This document shows positions 60,767 through 64,000 of a stretch of DNA of 64,000 bases, in pieces; the stretch's first letter is position 1; each line of letters starts with the position of its first letter. The notes beneath the pieces were generated by a model. That model had not been told where the DNA came from and did no database searches. It worked only from the letters and a program-made list of their open reading frames with translations. Source of the stretch: Filosporella fistucella (lineage: Eukaryota > Ascomycota > Leotiomycetes > Helotiales); contig JAQJZZ010000014.1 in NCBI GenBank assembly GCA_030077755.1, positions 2,418,001 through 2,482,000 of the forward strand, in the 5' to 3' direction. Both the position numbers and the translations under genes were made by a program.

Positions 60767-61945
60767 TCAACTGATACCCCACATCTTAACATCCGTATAC
60801 TCCTTCACTGGCACCTCACCCCTCCTCACACTCCCACCTCTTAGCGCATTCACTTCAGTATCAAAACAAGCTTTCTCGCTCTCACTCTTACAAAGTGGCC
60901 AAAGAACTTTATCATCCATGTCACAAAACAATCCCTCCACAGTCGAAATCACATCCGGACCGTATGAATTCTCCGCTTCGCATAGATATTTGGCGGAATG
61001 GCTTTCATGTGCGCTTGAGATGAGCGTGCTGTCAAAGACAGGAGAGCGTTTAGTGAGAGGTAAAGAGCGTTTTTTGGTGACTCCAGGAATAGGAGCGAAG
61101 TAGGGAAGTCGGACGGAGGGAATAGGGTCGAGACCTCTCAGTGGAACATGGCCGTAGTCTGTGATATCGACTCCAACCCCAAGAACAGCTAGCACATCCA
61201 TGTCCAGAGCATCAGTATCATCAGTGTAGTTGAGGTGGGGCAAGTATATTGGTGGACTGTGTTGGGGAAGTATAAATGTGTATGCTGAAAACCTTGGAGG
61301 GGCATTGCACATGATATCTGGATTATCGTTATAAGCTCTGGCACGAGCTGGGCTGACCTGACTGAAATCATTCAGTTTCATGCTGAATCCAGATGTCTTG
61401 ATTGGGTTGTTTGAATCCGGAGCGCTAATCCAGACACAATTTGGTTTGTACGAATTGGCTGTTGATGCTGTTCCAACCTCTGTCTCCGACCAATGAAATT
61501 GCATACCACAAGTCTCTCCAACGTCAGCTAGCCATCCCCAGGATTTGTCCTCATTAGGATTTCTCAATCCCACAGCTGAGATACAGATTGCATTCTTTCC
61601 AGTAGCGTAGACTGCAACATATTGACCAGCAACATTCTCAGCGCCATCGAGATCTTTCAAATGCATCGTATTCTTGGAACCAGCTGGCCATTTACCCTTG
61701 ACATCCCCAGGCTCCGAAGCTACCAAGACTCCAAATTCGCTAAACACTTTTACAGCAGGTATATTGCCAGAGAGTTCATCGGGATCGTGGTTTTTCGGGT
61801 CGGTTGTTGCCTGTCCGACAGCAATTGAGACAGAAGTGATCTTGAGATCAGGCTTAGGAACAAATTCAGCAGCAAATGCTGCCAGACCAACCGCTCCAAA
61901 GGAACCACTGATGATGTTCAAAACAGCGTTGGCTACTGCAGCCAT
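60767..61945 (-). CDS. uncharacterised protein with conserved Cys/Trp core
   Basis: Single exon, 392 residues. Residues about 8-30 are hydrophobic (LNIISGSFGAVGLAAFAAEF), either a weak signal sequence or a membrane helix. The core at about 110-190 (AICISAVGLRNPNEDKSWGWLADVGETCGMQFHWSE, YKPNCVWISAPDSN) resembles a widespread but unnamed group of fungal proteins that share the order ICI, W-x-GDVG, CG, and CVWID. Two dibasic sites, KKR and TKR, near 295-305 could be cut by a Kex2-type protease, which would be consistent with passage through the secretory route. The C-terminal part adds three cysteines (YLCEAENSYG, LFCDMDDK, WPLCKS). I cannot assign a biochemical function. The start ATG is the first in the frame. 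Confidence 0.75.
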   Translation of the reverse strand: MAAVANAVLNIISGSFGAVGLAAFAAEFVPKPDLKITSVSIAVGQATTDPKNHDPDELSGNIPAVKVFSEFGVLVASEPGDVKGKWPAGSKNTMHLKDLDGAENVAGQYVAVYATGKNAICISAVGLRNPNEDKSWGWLADVGETCGMQFHWSETEVGTASTANSYKPNCVWISAPDSNNPIKTSGFSMKLNDFSQVSPARARAYNDNPDIMCNAPPRFSAYTFILPQHSPPIYLPHLNYTDDTDALDMDVLAVLGVGVDITDYGHVPLRGLDPIPSVRLPYFAPIPGVTKKRSLPLTKRSPVFDSTLISSAHESHSAKYLCEAENSYGPDVISTVEGLFCDMDDKVLWPLCKSESEKACFDTEVNALRGGSVRRGEVPVKEYTDVKMWGIS

Positions 61946-63255
61946 GATTGTGGAATTCGATGGCCTTAACGATGCTTGAAAGGAGGCTTTGGTGTTCAGC
62001 AGGATTGTGGAGGGATGGTTGCCAGTGTATTGTTAAGGCATATGATGGCAAACAGGAGGGCAGTATATAGATGGTAATAAATGATATGATGGTCGATCAA
62101 TACAAGCAGCGGCTGTAGTAGGGATGGGATAGCGATAGTGATGCAGTGTTGTGAGGAGATAAAGTGACTCGTTTGTGTCATTCCAATATTGCCATTGTTG
62201 ACGAAAGTATTTATACATATCCCCATGATTGCGAACCTCTGAGAGATCCAGACTTGAGAACTTACCAATCATTTCGCCAACGTCAGCCACAGACTCGGAA
62301 GGGAACATCCTACTTTTGGTGAACAGCTTAGTATTCTTGGACCTGAAACCAAGTCAGCCTGGCTTCAGACTTGGGAGATATTTTTGATGTAAGCGCTGGT
62401 ACGCCAATATACCTTTCGATCTGGAATAAAATGGCATGATGAGGACAGAAATATAAGTAAGAATTGCTAAATTGGGACAAGAAGGGGGGAACTGACTACA
62501 ACACATGGCCCATGAGCCATGAGCAGCATTCCTGGCGTCTACTTCACAACAGTCAGCCTGACATCTTCATTGCAAACGTTAGACGCCATAACTTCTGGAA
62601 GGCAAGCCTCTGACCCAAGCTTAGCCACGGCGTCATATGAGACCAAGGATAGACATATATGTTGGGAAGATGGCCCTAGAAGTGACCTATTCCTTTGGAT
62701 TACATGACCTATTTAAGGTCATGTACGTGTTTCAGAACATCTGCAGACCAGAACATCGGGACAGAATGCTATTCTCGCTAGTATTATAGCCGCTCACTTG
62801 GCGGATTTCAACATATACCACCATTCTTGATAGACTTCAAAGCTCGAATGTATAATAAAATCTCAAATATTTGTTCTGCTTACTTGCTGAATCTCGGTGT
62901 TCGTACATCCGAGCACTATCTTTGGACTGCCTTCAAAATGAAGCGCTGGGAAGAACAAGCTACGGGTGTTTCGTCCTTTCCGTCGACCTGAATCCTTTTC
63001 GATCTGAAGGCAGACTTTGGTCGGGCTCACGATTTTGGAAGCTATTCTTGACTGACAGCATGTGAGCCTGGCACATGAGGTTTGCTAGTGTAGCTGCCGA
63101 GCTACGAGATACACGGTATAAGAGCTCGAGAACCTTTCTTTTATCGTTTTGCACCATACTATCAACACAGCCACTGCAAAACAAACCTTCATACTTTTTT
63201 TTTTTTGTCATAAGAGGCAGCTCGACTTCTCATCGGCCCACCCACAATCGCCAAA
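61946..63255. other. intergenic, no gene seen
   Basis: The 1.3 kb between divergent genes contains overlapping short frames only. A short poly-T run near 63197-63208 sits just upstream of the secreted-protein gene. It should contain the promoters of both flanking genes. Confidence 0.5.
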
Positions 63256-64000
63256 ATGCGTATTTCGCTTGCAACACTGGTTACTCTTGGGGGTATTTCA
63301 GCTCTTCTAGCATCTACTAGGGCAAATCCATTGCCAGTGGACAAAAAACTATGTCTGGAACATGATTGCAATGGTAAGATAAAAACAGCAACAATTATTG
63401 TGCATGAGAACTAAAGCGAAGTAGAAACATCTCTGGTTGCATCCCTCAGTCATTCAAACCGGAAAGCTGGCTTATCCCCAGCAGGAAATCTTTTGCCACG
63501 AATCTTCGCACCCAAAGCACCACCAAAGGAGGGCACTGGGACTGGACGTGGCACTGGTACACCCAGTGAAAATTTTGGAGAGGGGAACTCTGGAGAGTTC
63601 GGTGGAGGTAATGGCCCAACTAGTCGACCTGGTGAAGGGACAACTATTACACAGCCCGAAAAGCCGATACCTCTCACTGACGAAGAAGTTGTGACGAAAG
63701 CTGGTCTATCCGGGAAGAGTGCGCAGCAAGGGCTTCGTGACGCTATCTCAAACAGAAGTCCAGACACTGATCCGGGAACTGTTGAATCTAAAGGCTATAT
63801 CAGAGAGGAAACTGATGATACACCACCACTGGCGAAGGAAGTGGGCTGCGACAAGTCTGAGTATCTCGGAACTTTCGGGATCAAGGCTAAAGATATGGGT
63901 ACCGACAAACTTGCTCCTAGATGGACCAACCATCAAATCTCGAACCAGCAAGGCTCAACGACTCCCATTCTGACATATGCGATCGGCAAGGAAGATAAAA
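63256..64000 (+). CDS. secreted glycine-rich protein, 3' end beyond window
   Basis: Exon 1 (63256-63373) encodes a clear signal peptide, MRISLATLVTLGGISALLAS, and then TRANPLPVDKKLCLEHDCN. A 108-bp intron (63374-63481, GTAAGA donor, CAG acceptor) joins in phase to a second exon open to the window edge, at least 212 residues in total. The alternative acceptor at 63449 would lead to a stop after about 80 codons and is less likely. After a Pro/Lys stretch come Gly/Thr repeats (GTGTGRGTGTPSENFGEGNSGEFGGG). The region after about 95 is more ordered (PLTDEEVVTKAGLSGKSAQQGLRDAI). The last visible part, GCDKSEYLGTFGIKAKDMG, may belong to a folded domain that continues outside the window. I do not recognise a family; a small cell-wall or extracellular protein is the cautious reading. 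Confidence 0.7.

Overview
The window looks like a nuclear chromosome segment of a filamentous ascomycete (Pezizomycotina). The evidence is: protein-coding genes carrying many short introns (mostly 43-65 bp) with CTAAC/CTAAT-type branch points; two HET-domain (heterokaryon incompatibility) genes, a hallmark of filamentous fungi; a CAP59/CMT1-type mannosyltransferase; a secreted DUF1996 protein; and Cdc42, Vma22, Mrn1/Nrd1, DNA ligase I and asparaginyl-tRNA synthetase of fungal type. A Leotiomycetes-like fungus is my guess from general style only. I located exon-intron boundaries by eye and required consensus splice sites plus a continuous reading frame; summed exon lengths were divisible by three in every complete multi-exon model.

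Layout. 0.2-5.6 kb: one eight-exon gene for a predicted 1632-residue protein joining ubiquitin-like segments, a von Willebrand A (vWA) domain, a U-box and a C-terminal E2 ubiquitin-conjugating domain. This is the most unusual gene in the window. 7.4-8.3 kb: a phytanoyl-CoA-type dioxygenase (minus). 9.8-13.1 kb: a large uncharacterised protein. 13.8-16.0 kb: an amino acid permease. 16.0-20.3 kb: gene-poor. 20.3-25.5 kb: an F-box-type protein, an MDR-type reductase (minus) and an Iwr1-like protein (minus). 26.9-29.6 kb: a tail-anchored protein with an AMPK-type glycogen-binding domain. 30.3-31.9 kb: mannosyltransferase.

32.4-32.9 kb: a broken membrane-protein gene. 33.5-38.6 kb: two HET proteins transcribed away from each other, both ending in a WW-like segment. 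39.1-41.1 kb: a secreted agmatinase-family enzyme (minus). 42.4-45.5 kb: Cdc42 (minus) and Vma22 (plus), divergent. 46.1-51.4 kb: DNA ligase I (minus) and asparaginyl-tRNA synthetase (plus), divergent. 54.4-56.9 kb: a four-RRM Mrn1/Nrd1 protein. 57.4 kb: a perfect 15-bp inverted repeat. 57.9-59.5 kb: a DUF1996 secreted protein containing a 12-nt exon. 60.8-61.9 kb: an uncharacterised protein. 63.3 kb to the edge: the start of a secreted, glycine-rich protein.

The genes are mostly unrelated housekeeping and accessory functions, not a pathway cluster. The two groupings that may mean something functionally are the HET pair, which probably shares a 747-bp intergenic promoter region, and the single-polypeptide E2/U-box protein, which could combine two steps of ubiquitin transfer. 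No rRNA, tRNA, CRISPR array, intact transposon or viral gene was recognised.
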